DNA of 64,000 nucleotides from Triplophysa rosa (GCF_024868665.1 NC_079908.1:7507174-7571173); one strand, 5' to 3'. Counted from the stretch's first letter, positions 1 to 12,595 are shown. Made by a program: numbers and translations. Notes: generated by a model from the sequence alone, not told the origin.

Positions 1-375
1 TAAAGATCATGCCGATACATTAACTTTGCCAGCGCGACTCGGATGTTAAGGATTGTTAAGTTTTTATTAAAAAACTACTTTAAATAGTTTAAAACTATAG
101 CTAACTGTTTTACCTTTTATATACGATGTTATAAAGATTTGCCGTAAGTGATCAACCAGTGTTACGCCATGTCTCGTCGCGACTCAACAAAGACAATAAA
201 CCCCATTATAAACACGACGTTTGTTGCCTCTAGTTGGGACATAATTACTGATTATTAGGACTTATGTTGTCTTTTTCACGTTGCGCGTGTGTCTGCATTT
301 GCAGATCACAAACACACGACAAACTCAACTCACGTTAGTCCGTAACAAAGTCTTTTACAATGAAAATATACTTAC

Positions 376-648
376 AGGCTGCGAATCTGAAGCGCCAGAC
401 TGTCCTTGTGGAGTTTTAACCAATGGAATTGCCCCACTTTTTAACAGAAGCTGCCGTGCATGGCCGGTCTTGATCGCTCCCAGATTAGTGAAGCAACCAT
501 CGTTAAAATGCTCTGCACAAACTAGCACTTTTTCATTGTACTTCTCTAGAACAGTGTTGAAAATAAAATGTAACCATTCGTTTTTTGTTGGCAGAGAAAA
601 CAAAGAGGCTTTCTTTTGGCAACGGAACACACAGCGTCTCCACGACAT
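376..648 (-). CDS. THAP-domain protein, first coding exon (partial gene)
   Basis: The exon encodes 91 residues holding a nearly complete THAP zinc finger, a C2CH DNA-binding fold shared by THAP proteins and P-element-type transposases. Visible: Cys6-X3-Cys10, Trp25, Cys44-X2-His47 followed by Phe48, and a closing GAIP at 72-75 in place of the usual AVP-type end. The ATG at 648 sits in a GC-rich GCAGCC-ATG context. After codon 91 there is a strong donor GTAAGT (375-370), so the short in-frame tail to 355 is intron. Later exons lie beyond the left edge, so the C-terminal part, which would separate a cellular THAP factor from a transposase-derived gene, is not visible. Family is fairly certain; which THAP gene is unknown. 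Confidence 0.82.
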
Positions 649-827
649 GGCTGCTCCGGCGGCGGTACAATGAGATTTACAAGACCGCCCACATTACTCG
701 CGTGTAGATTTGGGCGGTTTTAGTCAAATCACTCCACGAGCTGACATCAAGTTGTGGGGGTGTGGTTACACAAGGCGTTTCAGGCAGGTCTGGGTGAGCA
801 TTCGCTTCTAGATAAAATACATCTTTT

Positions 828-835
828 GTTCCGAC
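828..835. repeat. Left 8-bp target-site duplication of hAT element
   Basis: GTTCCGAC lies directly before the left terminal CAGTGGCGCCC and is repeated exactly at 3156-3163, directly after the right terminus. Confidence 0.9.
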
Positions 836-3155
836 CAGTGGCGCCCCCAGGATTTTTTTTATAGGGTGGCACAAAGGGGCCAGTCCAAATCTTAGGGTGG
901 CACATTTAAAAAAATGTATTATGTATCTAATGGTTAAGAGTTTTGGCATTTCCATTAATACTACTGGGATCATATAAAGTTATTACTAGTCTTACGATTT
1001 AATTTCTAATTTAATTTACTAATATTTTCAGTGTTTGATCGATACATGCTAATTCGCTAACTGTTCTACATATATTTGACTATAAAAAAATATGATAGTA
1101 ATAGATGCCAAAAACTGCAAATCCAACAATTTATAGATCAGCTGATGGAGTAATGTATTAACCAAACATGTATAGTGATCGATCAAAATGCGAGTATGAG
1201 CATCAGAAAAATTCAAATCCAATGCCTTAGCGACTAGCTTAAACTCAGTTAGCCAACCCGTATTAGAGTTTGATACAATACGTTTTATCATACAATAAAC
1301 CACGTTTTACTTACTAGTTTGTGAGTTTCGTCTCCAACCCTCTACCCCTTTCATGCATGCTGACTGAACAGGAGCAAACATGATGTCACGTGCGTGGTAC
1401 TGCGGCTGCCGTGCGCATATTAAGGCGTCTTTACACAGGCGAGTTAAGGCATCTCTGTGGCGGATTAAATTTCTGTGTAAAGACGCAATGCCACACGAAA
1501 GCCGATCTAAAATATGCCGCCTCTGACCCGCCTCAGACCCTAGTATCAAAGGCGACTCTGATGCGGCTCAGGTTTAGTGTAAATGAAGGCGCATTAAAGC
1601 CGCTCTAAACTACATCATTGTCATGTCAGCAGAAAGTGAGAGAGTGAAGATGAAGCCAAAAACACACAGCCACATTTGTTTTAGGCTAATAATAACAACA
1701 CAGGTTTTTTAAATAATTCAAACAATTTTTTCGTTTCATTTCTTCATAAAATGATTTAATGAGGAAAAATGTTTGGAGTATTTTTGTTTACTCAGGCAGG
1801 CTGTGGCACAGTTTGAATGCAGGATGTAAATTTTGAGACCGTTTTCAGCCATTAAAATAGTTTAGATTAGTTTTTAATGGCAAATTACATTTATTTCGTT
1901 TCGTTTCTTTTTAAAGTTAATTTAGAAAAATGTTTGGAGTATGATTGCTTGTGACTTAGGCCCAGCATGCAGATGTTTTTATTTGAACTCGTGACATTGT
2001 TTAAATTCCTCCTTAAGCTCCTCTCCTTCGTGGAAAAAAACTTCCGGTACGTGTGACACGATCACATGCAGACATGTTTTACTGTGCGTCTAAAACTGCT
2101 TCAAATATTAGGTTTGTCGGACATTATGCAGTGTCGCAGAGTTATTTGAAAAGCTCTCGTGTTACTTAAGCAGATGGGTCTCCGCAACACACGCATGAAG
2201 TCGAACACTTAATAAATCACAAACTTAACATTGTGTTGTGATGAGAGAGTGTGTGCTTTTCTTACCGTTTACCTCAAAACAGTCGCATCATAATAATGTA
2301 AGTGTGCTTCGGTCCAGATCGTAAAGTGAGGACAGTAGCGCTTGTGCACAGATGCCCGGCCCTAGGAGCGTAAATTATTTGGGTCTTGTCGGGCTAGGAT
2401 TGAAATGCAGGATTTTGTCGTTATATTTCCAGACGCATCTCATTGAGGACAGTATTTCATACACGAAAACGATCTGGTAACATTTGCTGTAACATCGGAA
2501 CTGTTCATTTACCTGGTCGACAGTGACTTTGTGGCTCTTTAAAACAACTTTTGGCGTCTTTCAATATGCGGTGAGGTGCCCGAGAGTGTTTGTTAGATAG
2601 GAAAATCATTTAAAATGTTGCATTTATAGCCTATTATTGCTTTTATGCTAAAGTATGCATTGTTATTATTAGTGTCAGTATATATATATTTTGAGTTTAT
2701 ATTGTTTAATTTAAGATATTATTTCATCAGCATATTGTTAGAACTGTGCTTTTGTTGTTATGTTCAGCATTATTTCGCATTATTTTAATTCCTGTGTAAA
2801 TGCATTTATGCCGCTTTAGAGCTGCATTAACGCTCTGTGTACTCATTTTCATGGTTTTAAGCCGCTTGAGATTCAGTTTCTGTGCCGTCTTTGCTGTGTA
2901 AAGACGACATTAGTCGCAGTTTCGCAGGTTAAACGAGAGAGGAGGGGTTGAGATCGTATTCTACATAACACATTATACAAGTTATATTTTTTACATAGTG
3001 CTTCGATAATGTACATTTTAATTAATAAATATTAATACTATTATTCTAATATAAAAATATATATATATTTTAAAAATCTCATTCTGGTTGGGGGGTCAAT
3101 GGGGTGCCAGTTACTTTTTTGGGGGAGCCGCGGCCCCCCCTTGTGGGCGCCACTG
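836..3155. mobile_element. Non-autonomous hAT-type DNA transposon, 2.32 kb
   Basis: The ends are inverted: the left end begins CAGTGGCGCCC and the right end is its exact complement over 11 bp, with weaker similarity further in. An 8-bp direct duplication flanks the element. Both traits are diagnostic of the hAT superfamily. No long ORF or transposase motif is seen inside, so it must have been moved by an enzyme encoded elsewhere. The interior holds inverted copies of a CTTTACACAG motif near 1427, 1472 and 2896, which suggests a second element nested within. It ends 188 bp upstream of the THAP start codon. Confidence 0.85.
1385..2925. mobile_element. Possible nested DNA element inside the hAT copy
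   Basis: CGTCTTTACACAGG-type sequence near 1425 faces its complement near 2893-2905, and a further inverted copy lies at 1472-1484. The arrangement resembles sub-terminal inverted repeats of a second transposon. No target duplication was identified, so the limits are approximate. Confidence 0.3.
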
Positions 3156-3163
3156 GTTCCGAC
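3156..3163. repeat. Right 8-bp target-site duplication of hAT element
   Basis: GTTCCGAC is identical to 828-835. Confidence 0.9.
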
Positions 3164-3257
3164 ACTTAAATTTTTGCAATTTCACGTGTCTAAAAAATGC
3201 ATGGGCAACTTATAACACACAAAAGACAAAGAAAAGCACGTACTTCCGGCGAATGAC

Positions 3258-3362
3258 TCCTTTAAAGAACTTTTGAATGAATGGTTCTTTGTGGAACTAA
3301 AAATGGTTCTTCTATGGCATCGCTACGAAGAACCTTTTAAGCACCTTTACTTTTAAGAGTGT
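3258..3362 (+). mobile_element. Fragment of a teleost DNA transposon end
   Basis: The run of GGTTCTTCTATGGCATCGC, AAGAACC and AAGCACCTTT ending in TTTTAAGAGTGTA is a pattern common at the ends of dispersed teleost elements. Only one end is present. Confidence 0.5.
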
Positions 3363-3496
3363 AGAGACAAAATCTTTTCCTTAAATAATGCAAAGTTTTA
3401 TTTAACCTATAACATAATATTTATAGCTGTTAAATTTTTATTAATGCATTCATCATCTTCAGCAGAACGTTCATTTTGCAAACTTTTCTTTGTCAG

Positions 3497-3617
3497 CTAT
3501 AAGACTTCATCTACAACAACCAGAGCAGATCTGTGACTTCTTCAAACTTCAACGACTGAAAGTACTATTTGTCGACCGGCAAATCTTTCCCAGAGATGAT
3601 GATGATGAGGTATATCG
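3497..3617 (+). other. Orphan candidate coding exon (unrecognised)
   Basis: A 121-nt open segment is bounded by a good acceptor (TTTGTCAG at 3489-3496) and donor (GTAAGG from 3618). In one frame it encodes about 40 residues including CDFFKLQRLKVLFVDRQIF and a DDDDEVYR end. The composition looks protein-like (alternating hydrophobics, basic helix, acidic end), but I do not recognise the family and no partner exon was found. A 120-nt open frame arises by chance often enough that this remains a candidate only. Confidence 0.25.
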
Positions 3618-4188
3618 GTAAGGAAGTATTATCAGAGCGTGCATGTGTGTGCAAAAGCTCCCTTGGGAGTTTGTGAAGTGGGTAGTTCCAGGAATAAAAG
3701 AGGGTGGGGTGGGTGTGACCCCAAGCCCCTCTATGCCCCAGCAGGAAGTTATGAAGAGGAGGGGGTTCTCATTACAGAGAGAAGGAATGTCAGGGATTAG
3801 AGAGAGTAAAGTCGAACGTATAGATGAGAGCAAAGAAAGTAGAAAAAAGGAAAAGAGGTGAAGAAGAGAGGGAATGAATGGGGGTGGGGGCTGAGAGAAC
3901 CATCACAATCTGGGTCATGACGTTCTCTCTCACTCAGTTGCTCTCAAGCCCCCGTGGCAACGAGTCCCCGCCCCAACGCAGCGTGGGTAGAGTGGCCGTC
4001 TGGGACTGCATAGCTCACCACACACGCCCTTCTGTCAAACCCTCCTCCCCAAAGAGATTCATACTCACTGGTACTAATGTTTAGGGAGTATTGGCGCAGA
4101 TGAAGAACTTTAACAATCCGTCAATCTTGACAAAACAATCCTAGTCTTTTGGAAGAGGTGCAGAAAGTTCCTACACACCACATGATAT

Positions 4189-4440
4189 AAATGAAAATTT
4201 TGGGTCACGTATTGCCATTATTCATCTTTATGTCATTTCAAACCTGTATGACTTTCTTCTGCATAACACAAAAGAAGATATTTTGAAGAACGTTGGTAAC
4301 CAAACAACAGTGGCCCCCATTGACTTCTATTGAATGGACATAACACTGCAGAGGCATTTCTCAAAATATCTTCTTTTGTGTTTCACAGGAGAAAGAGTCA
4401 TATACGGGTTTTGAACGACATGAGGATGAACATGAGGATA
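4189..4440. mobile_element. Angel-like fold-back element, truncated
   Basis: The inner arms are present: ACACAAAAGAAGATATTTTG facing AAAATATCTTCTTTTGTG, separated by CCCCCATTGACTTC. The outer TTAAAGGGATAGTTCACCC end is eroded on both sides. Confidence 0.8.
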
Positions 4441-4782
4441 CAAATTATTGTGTACAATACCTTGAACAACAAACTTTTGCTGTGAGGAATTGGAAAGCAA
4501 ACTAACCATCTTGACATCACTGCCATTATTATTCACAAAATGGCTTTTAAATGCACATTTAGGCAAAAACAACATCAAATTGCTCTCACCGGCAGAGCAA
4601 AAGTAAGAAATCCATTAACACATCATTTAATTTGCCAAAAAGTAAAAACTCAACCATACCACCATGACACACTATCTCTCGGACACATCCAGAAAACTAT
4701 CAGGTGCTTCCCAGTCATTTTAGATCATTCTCAGTTCTCTAAACTTGACCCTCAACTAGGACACGTCAAATTGGACCTCGGG

Positions 4783-5427
4783 TCAAAAAAAACTCCCTCT
4801 TTGAAGTTGAGACTGTTTGGTGGTTTTATGGGAGAACACCATAAGCCTTACTGGAACCAGAATGGGATAAACGTATAATACACAAGGCCCTGATGGGGAA
4901 GTTAAAGGACGTCGGTTCTGAAAGGGTAAAAGCGTGTTTAAAGCCACACGTTGCACAATCGTGTAACCCGAGATTGGACGTTGGCTCGTGCTCCATACCA
5001 CGGCTAGGCCGGACTGGACCCCCCTTGGAGGAGTGGTTGAGAGGGTGCAGAAGGGATGCAGATGGTAGGGGGCTGGGGTGGTGCAGGTCATTTTCTGAGC
5101 AGTGTGGGACAGTTTACCTAGCAGCAGGGAGGGAAGGCAGGGCCTCTCCACCTCCCCTGCTGTTGTGTCGCTAGTTTGTCTGACCGCTGTAAGTACACAA
5201 GTTAAACCTTTGCTCGAATTCTGAAGTGCGAGAGCTGCCCTGCTCTCAAACCTGCTTTGTGTGGGTGATGGAGGTGGGAGGGAAGTGTTTGCCAGTAAGA
5301 ATGTATTAAAGTTTAACTGACAGGATGCTTGACTACTGATTTGTTGTTGAAAAGACAAACAAACAAACAAACAAAAAAGTTGCACGGATTGCAAAGAAGC
5401 CATAACTTTCCTCTCCCAACATTGCAC
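4783..5427 (-). other. Unexplained 214-codon open reading frame
   Basis: This is the longest open frame in the left 15 kb. The predicted protein has a short hydrophobic stretch near residues 17-28, then Ser/Pro/Thr-rich sequence without any domain I recognise. No clear promoter, splice partner or codon-use signature supports it, and the opposite strand is also partly open because the segment is relatively GC-rich. Most likely it is fortuitous. Confidence 0.12.
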
Positions 5428-6479
5428 CCAATGGTTATATCACAGTTCCTTCTAATGTTATGAAGATACTCATCCAACCAGACCTTGCGCAATGAAGATC
5501 CAAAAGAAAAACCTCAATCTTGACGTTATCTTATCTATCGAACTCCTGCTTCAGACATAAACTGAGAGGTAGCGGGTTGTTCTTGTCTAACCAGCGCTCG
5601 GCACATAAAATGAGCATTCAGACGTTGGCCTGCAGTTGAGCACACTGCTCCATGAGCCCAGAGAGGAAAAACATCATGTGAGATCAGCTTTCTTTATCTC
5701 TTCCAGAGTAAACATGACAGAAGAAAACTGCATTCGCAAGCTCTGCTACACAACAACCTAATGTGCGATTCTGTCTCCCAGAATCCGGGAATATTAAACA
5801 TTTACTTCTCATACCTCAGTGAGAATGATGAGCTGGTAACCCAACTTTGTATGCGTTCGCATAAATGACGTTTTTTAAGATCTGCGCACACTCGTCCTCC
5901 CTCTACATTGTAACAAACCGGTGTCCGTTCACTTTTGAGATCACGCATATGTCATTTATGCGACAGGAAGTACGAACAGGACACTTTTGGCGGAAGCTTC
6001 AGAAAACCGCTCATAATTTTATAAATTTTACTGCAAATAATGATCGATTCGCTTCACACGACAAAAACATGTCATCAGGAGCTGCGTGATTGTTTTGGTT
6101 ATATAGAAAATTCTCACATTTCTAAAAGATTTCTTCATTTAATTAACATTTAAAGATGGTAAGTGCACCAACCTTATACTATTACATTATACATTTATAA
6201 TAACATTATAAATGGTTAAGTGACCATTTACAAAAGATGAAATTAAATGGGCCCAATAATTTATGACAATTATTTAATGACTAACGCACACAAAAATGTA
6301 TGAAAATGAATCGTAATAATCACAAATGATTGCTAAAGCAGCAAAATAGGCAATTAATCAGCATAATAAATTCATCACAATTAATCCTCCGGCAAAGTTC
6401 ATTATTGTGACAGCCCTAAGTCCTAAATGACAAACAGAGATGGCAATACAGAGCCCAAAGTCATGGATTATAGACGCCC

Positions 6480-6770
6480 TTTATTCATCGCTGTGTTCCA
6501 TAAAATGCAATTTTATGGGCTTATTCCAATATACTGGGAATATACTGAAAATATTAATGCAATATATTAAAAAATACATTTCCATATTGGAACCAAGTGC
6601 TTATATTTTTCTATAAATGAATAAGCACTTACGGCAATTCCTTAGGTATTTTTCAATATATTGTAATAATATATGAACAATGTATTATTCTGCACAATTT
6701 AAAATATATATAAAATAATTGAATATATTGACAGTTAATATGTATGGAAATATATTTTCTGTGCATAAGG
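6480..6770. repeat. AT-rich low-complexity segment
   Basis: Dense ATATT/AATAT words, with TTCCAATAT facing ATATTGGAA at about 6514 and 6584, give strong local self-complementarity. No gene is seen. Confidence 0.5.
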
Positions 6771-7249
6771 GATTCTGAAGTGGTAATTTGTAACATTTGA
6801 TTACGGCATATTTTTCATTGCCCTACTTGTTTGTTGTGATTGTTGAATGCAATACGTTGTGGCATTGGGGTTAACTGGCTGACAAGTAAACTCTGCTATT
6901 GCTTTTCTCACAGCCGCTCGGCTAACTCCTTGCATTTCCAAATAAGGTACTCAAGGACCATCTAGAAAAACAAAGGAGATGTTCCTTTAGTCGTCACAGA
7001 GGAAGGCTGCCTTCGCAACACTTGGGGGGAAACGGCTCCCTTTTGTCATGAAAACAAGGTCCCGGTTGTGTGTGTACGGACGGATCTGTGTGTATGTGGA
7101 CATGTTTGCCACTGCTGTTTAAATATGTCAGAACAGTGTAATTTTAATGCAGTCTGTTGGGGCCTGGGGCACATCTTGTTCTGTGTACCAGCCAGTGCTG
7201 TCACTGCGTCCCTCCATGTAATCAACTCATCGGTCCAAGTGCTAAAGAG

Positions 7250-7256
7250 AAAGAGG

Positions 7257-7288
<32 letters not shown>

Positions 7289-7290
7289 AT
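7250..7290 (+). repeat. (GA)n microsatellite
   Basis: Interrupted GA dinucleotide tract. Confidence 0.9.
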
Positions 7291-7430
7291 ACACATGTAA
7301 GGTCACAGCTGTGTAGGGTGTGTGAGAGGGCTGAAGGTTTGGTGACACGCCGAGGAGAAGATATGGTGCACCTTTTGCACTTTCAGCTCAGTCTACAATC
7401 CCATAAAATATTAAAGATTTCCCCAATAAA

Positions 7431-7800
7431 AACTGCAATCCAGTCAGAGACGATAGCCTCGTGGGTAACTTCTCCAGCATGCGGCACAGTTGCGATTCGG
7501 CGACCATAGTTTGAATCTCGTGGTCCCGATCCCAACCCCTTCTCTCTTCCACTTCGCTTCCTATCCTGTCTCCCACTGTATCATCTAAATAAAAAGTCAA
7601 AAAATGCCAAAAAACTGCAATCCAGTCAGAGCCGATAGCCTCGTGGGCAAGTGGTCCAACATGCAGCGCGGTTGCGCTTCGGGCGACCCGAGCTCGAATC
7701 CCATCTCGTGGTCCCTTCTCAAACCCCCCTTCTGTCTCCCACTTCACTTCCTGTTCTCTCTCCCACTGTACTATCTAAATAAAAAAAGGCAAGAAATGCC
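7431..7800 (+). mobile_element. Tandem pair of tRNA-derived SINE-like units
   Basis: Two diverged copies of one unit begin at about 7441 and 7623 (period near 182 bp). Each has a tRNA-like head: GATAGCCTCGTGGG resembles an A box, and CTCGAATCCC (7692-7701 in the second copy) a B box. A pyrimidine-rich body and an A-rich tail (ATCTAAATAAAAA) follow. The second copy is better preserved. A true tRNA is excluded by the degenerate head and the tail. Confidence 0.65.
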
Positions 7801-8719
7801 GTGGGTTGAATCAAATGGCGTCAAGCCGACAAATCTAACCCAAATCCTCAAACTGTAAATCACTATTATAAGCTTTCTGTTGCATCCTGAGGTAATGTAA
7901 GAGAAAGTTTTCAATGTTTATGTACTACCTCGGATAACTGATTTTGTTTTTTCTTAACAAAACAAAGGTATTACAGCTTTAAGTACCATACAAAAAACAT
8001 CACATTCCGTCTGCTGGCCAACGCATGGGTCACGATTACAAACACAGGGCGTCTTCAGGTTCACCGCAAGATCTCGCTAGGTCTACATCGGCACCCAAGC
8101 AGCGTCAGTGCAGGCTGGCCTTGGATGAAGTCTCTTCTGTCTAGAACTCCACCCTTCCGGTTCTGCGAGATGTGTGTCTGAAAGTGACACTGCTCTGTCT
8201 CACACAAGTCACGCTGGAACAAAAGGGCTGTGTGCGACATGCAGGGCAGACCGCTCTGCCTCAGCGGAGTCTGCGGGGAGATGAAATGAGAAGCAAGCAG
8301 TCTGAGAAAACTCTCAGAGAAAAGAGAAACTAAGGGGTTTTTGAGTTTACGATAAAACCAATACAGGAACCACTTGGAAAGGTCAAGGCCAAGTGAGTGA
8401 CCAGCGGGTCACATAGTTATTCGGTGAGAGACAAAAGGTCTGAAATTATATCAGCTGAAACTAATCATTTCAGAGAATTTTTAGCCGTAAGAGTCAAGAT
8501 TCTGGGGGATAATGTGCACAGCCTTTCAAACTCGAGGCGTGAAAACATCCCGACATTTCTAGCTCTACCAACACAAACATAAATTCTCAAACAGTTTGAC
8601 AACACTGTTCAGTAAAAGCAATGGACTCTCTGTGGTTTTGGATAGAGATGCACCAATACTAAATTTCTCCACCAATACCGATGGCCGAGTATTCAGAGAG
8701 ATATCTGCCGGTACCAATA

Positions 8720-9370
8720 GTTTGGTTGTAGGGATGTAACGATTACCGGTTTTACAATAAACCACGATAAAAACGTCCAATGGTTAGAAATATCATGTCA
8801 TATTTTAGTCATCATGAAACCGTACCAACTTACCGTTACTAACGGTAAATACTGTCCAGCGTAGGGCTGGGCGACTTGGCCTAAAATCTAAATTTCGCTT
8901 AATTGAACATTTTTTCTCGATTACGATTATTGAACGGTTATTTTGTTTTTGTTTATTTTTCTTTGTTTTTTGCCCGCGGAGATCACTGACAAGGTTTGTA
9001 GTGTAAATATGCCCAACTAAAGGTGGGGTATTTTTTCTAATGAAACATTTCTTATCCAGGGCTCTAGACTAACTTTTTGCACTGGTTGCACTGGTGCGCC
9101 TAACGCATCGCATTTAACACCACAGTTTTACAAGTTCACTTTTTTTTTTATTTGCTGTCCATATATGCAATATTGACTTGTAAATGATTAACTAACAATC
9201 TGGTCAACATAAAGTTCTTTATTTGAAGCACAATTCTACAAGAAAGCAGGGCTCTAGACTAACACTTGAGAGAGGTGGCACTGGTGCCAAGATATTCAGT
9301 TGGTGGCACCAGCCCTTAATTTGATAGCACCAGAGTCGTGGGGTGAGGTAAGAAAAAAGAATCACTAAAA
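8720..9370. mobile_element. Cluster of truncated DNA-transposon ends
   Basis: Three fragments: GGGATGTAACGATTACCGG from about 8733, GGGCTGGGCGAC from 8866, and GGGCTCTAGACTAAC twice (9059 and 9249) followed by CACTGGTGC words. These openings are typical of teleost hAT-like elements; no matching right ends were found. Confidence 0.45.
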
Positions 9371-11656
9371 CTTCATTAAAATGTGTTTAATACATTAATA
9401 AATCAATTAGAAATTAATACAAATCATTGTTTATGATTGAATTATTTTTATTGTATTTGTAAACTCTTTCAACACTTTACCATATTTAAAGCACATCTTT
9501 CTTAAAGTTACTTTCTTCCTTTATTTGTTGTGAACGACTCCTATAAGAGAACACAATTCCTTTAATATCAGTGAGTGTTTTTGGGCCCGTCCGTTGTTGT
9601 TTGATGAACATTATAAACAGAGATCTTTATTATGCTGCTGCCCCTTTAAGAGCTCGCGCAATATTCTGTAACACGTGTTTTGTTTCCCAACTGTTTGGTC
9701 ACGAAACAAACTGAATACCTTTACAAGGTTTCTTGTTAATATGGGAATTTTTAGCTTATTTTGTGTTAATATGTCCGTTTCAGAGTAAGAAGGCGTGAAA
9801 GACAACTCCGTTTAGTATTTTGTGCTCTGACTCTCTCGGCGCGCGCATCTCAAACAACCCGCGAGACCGGAAGGCTTTTAGTGATTATTCTTCATGAAAG
9901 CTGCATTGATACACGTTTGGCTTCTATCAATAGCGACTTACAAATAAATAGTATTTAGCGTGATGTATAACGTTTTGTATGCTTTGCAGTTTAGTTTAAA
10001 CACGTTTCCTGCATTAGCTTCACATGCATACAATACTTGCAACACATTTCCTTATCTTTGCTGTTTTGTACCTTAGCAGGGGAAATTCTTGTATTCTGCA
10101 TATTTATTTAAAAATAACAACATTTTGCGCAAGTATCCCCAAAACAATAATGGCGTCCTACAGGAGTGTTTGTTTGTGCTACACAAGTTCATTAACAGAA
10201 AAGAGGTAGATTTATTGCACCACTTCAACCAGCGAAGACATTTGCCAGAATCTAAACACACTTAAACACATACGAAGGGTATTAAAAAGCAATCTTGGGT
10301 TAAACCTGGATATATGCGTAGTCATCAAAGTACGTTTATGGAAGTCGTGCCACTCGGCGGCCATGTTTGCAACGCCTCTGGCCAGTAATTTACGTCATAG
10401 CAAGTCAACAATCCTATATCTTTGAATAATGGAAAACAGATATTTCGAAAATCGCTGGCAAAAATCACAATTAAATAGCATACTTCCAATCACAGATTAA
10501 ACCTGTACCTTAACTTCGGTTTACTAAGCTTCAATTGCGTTATAAATCACCTTTTTTGAGGTCGCTACAGTACAGGCTGGCAAGCGCCTCACATAAACCC
10601 CGCCCCAGAGAATCGTCAGTCTTTATCGATTGACGATTGGATCGTTCTACTGCAAGGCGGGGCTTTCTTCGCTAGAGCGGCCATTTTGAACGTTGCATTC
10701 CTTTCCATTCATTGTAATGGCGCATCTTGTTAATATATATTATCCTTCATGGGCATAGACACAGTGTTTCAAAGTGTTTAAAAAGTGACATCGCCAACTA
10801 CTAGCCTAGCATGGATAATACAGCGTTTTTACTCATTTTCGCATATCGTTGAAAAAACAAAACAAAAAATGTTTTAAACGTTAAAAAACATAAACGAAAA
10901 ACTTTTCCATGTTCACACAGTACTGTTCCTCTTTCAGCAAGCTACAAATGACATGGAATCAGAGAGAAATGTCACATGTAATTACTTCTTTCAGTCATTC
11001 TGTCAAAGGATTTCAGCAAAAATAGTCTGTGTATAATCCCCAACCCATATCCACCAACGTGTGTCTTAATTCAAAAAGCAAAGCACACATTCTGGAATTT
11101 CTCTATATGGCTGGCATAGTCGCCACAGCAGTGAACTTGCTCTTATCTCACCACACCCTTCTGACGCAAACTCTGCTGCCACTTCCCATAGCCCTCCCCA
11201 CCCTAAAACACACACACGCGCACACTAAGGTACTAACAGGCTCATTCCTTCGCCTCCATTTACTCAAAAAGATGTCCTGCATATAAAATGGAACAAAGCT
11301 TCTTCATATGATGATAAACTGCAGATTTGCTATTGTGATGCAAACCTCAACGTTTCACCTCATGTCAAGCCATTCACTTGTCCAGGAGGCAGATTAGCAT
11401 CCAAGACAGGAAGGAAGAAGTTGTTTCTCTCGTAAAAGGCAGCTCATCTTTGCTGCAGAGCTGCATAGAGATTACAAAAAAAGCTAGAAAGAGAGCCAAT
11501 GATGTCAACTATAGAGGCATAGGGGCAGGCTTCCATTCCCAAAGCACATACCTGAGTGGATAGTCTAAGCCTACACTTCCATATCCCGGGAAGAATGTGG
11601 TCGCTCGCACGCATTAGACGCCTCGCTCCTCACAATTAAGATACAGTAAAAGGCTA

Positions 11657-11679
11657 ATGCAAATGTCCGCCATTTGCAT
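11657..11679. promoter_or_regulatory. Perfect inverted POU octamer pair
   Basis: ATGCAAATG (11657-11665), a 5-bp spacer, then CATTTGCAT (11671-11679), a perfect 9-bp inverted repeat of the octamer recognised by POU/Oct factors. It lies in non-repeat intergenic DNA. Function is inferred only. Confidence 0.4.
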
Positions 11680-12595
11680 ACATTTAGAGTGGATGATGCA
11701 AACAAAGGTCCGTATGCAGTTTTCCAAATCACGTAATTTCACATGCTGTTTCCAACATCAATAGTCACACATTCAGACACACCCTCCCCACCCTGAGCAC
11801 CCCACCCCCTTCACCTCCTCTCCCTCTTTTTCATTGCAGACAGTTTGGCAGAACTGCAGGGGTTGCTATGGGGACGGGATTCTTTCCCTGGTTAATGATT
11901 GTGCCGCAATGGTAGGGGGTCATTCTGTCACATCGCCTCTAATCTGGGGAGACACGGACAATATCCTTGCAGCCCTGTACCACACACAAACACACTCGAT
12001 CCAGAACCCCCACCCATCCAAAATCTCACTCCAACTTTCCAAGGGGAATGGATGGGGGGGACTTTACTTCCTTTAGGTCTGGGAGCTAAAGCACATAACG
12101 CTGCGAGTCCCCTTCAACCTCTCTCTTCCAAGTCTCATTTTTAGTTAGTACACTGGTGCCTCACATCCTCCTCTCTCTCGGACACTGCATTCTCTTGGGC
12201 AGTTCCCGCAAATGAAATGCAAAAAACTGATACAAACAACTTTTATCCGTCTTAACATCTTAAAGTCTTTTAAACTTGTTTGTTTTACAGACAGTAAACT
12301 TCAATTTGATTTTATTCACTTTGATATACGTTCCAGGTGTACCACAAGTGACTCAACGGTTCACATTCCTCGACAGAAAAAAATCAATTAAAAGATAATT
12401 ATTAGCTCCACCCAAATGACTTTCATTCATTTCGTCTGACTTAAACAAGCCACCAATAGACACTTTGTCAATTTCTGATGGACCAAATTGACCTGCTAAT
12501 CCACTGAAGTCATGTTATTGTTAAATGACAGAAATGTCACATGAATACAGTAAAATGGGTTGCAGATGCCATGACTGAAAACACGAGCATAACCC

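Noticed and set aside
281..673. Plus-strand 130-codon frame over the THAP exon
   Set aside because: It overlaps the well-supported THAP zinc-finger frame on the opposite strand and has no signature of its own.
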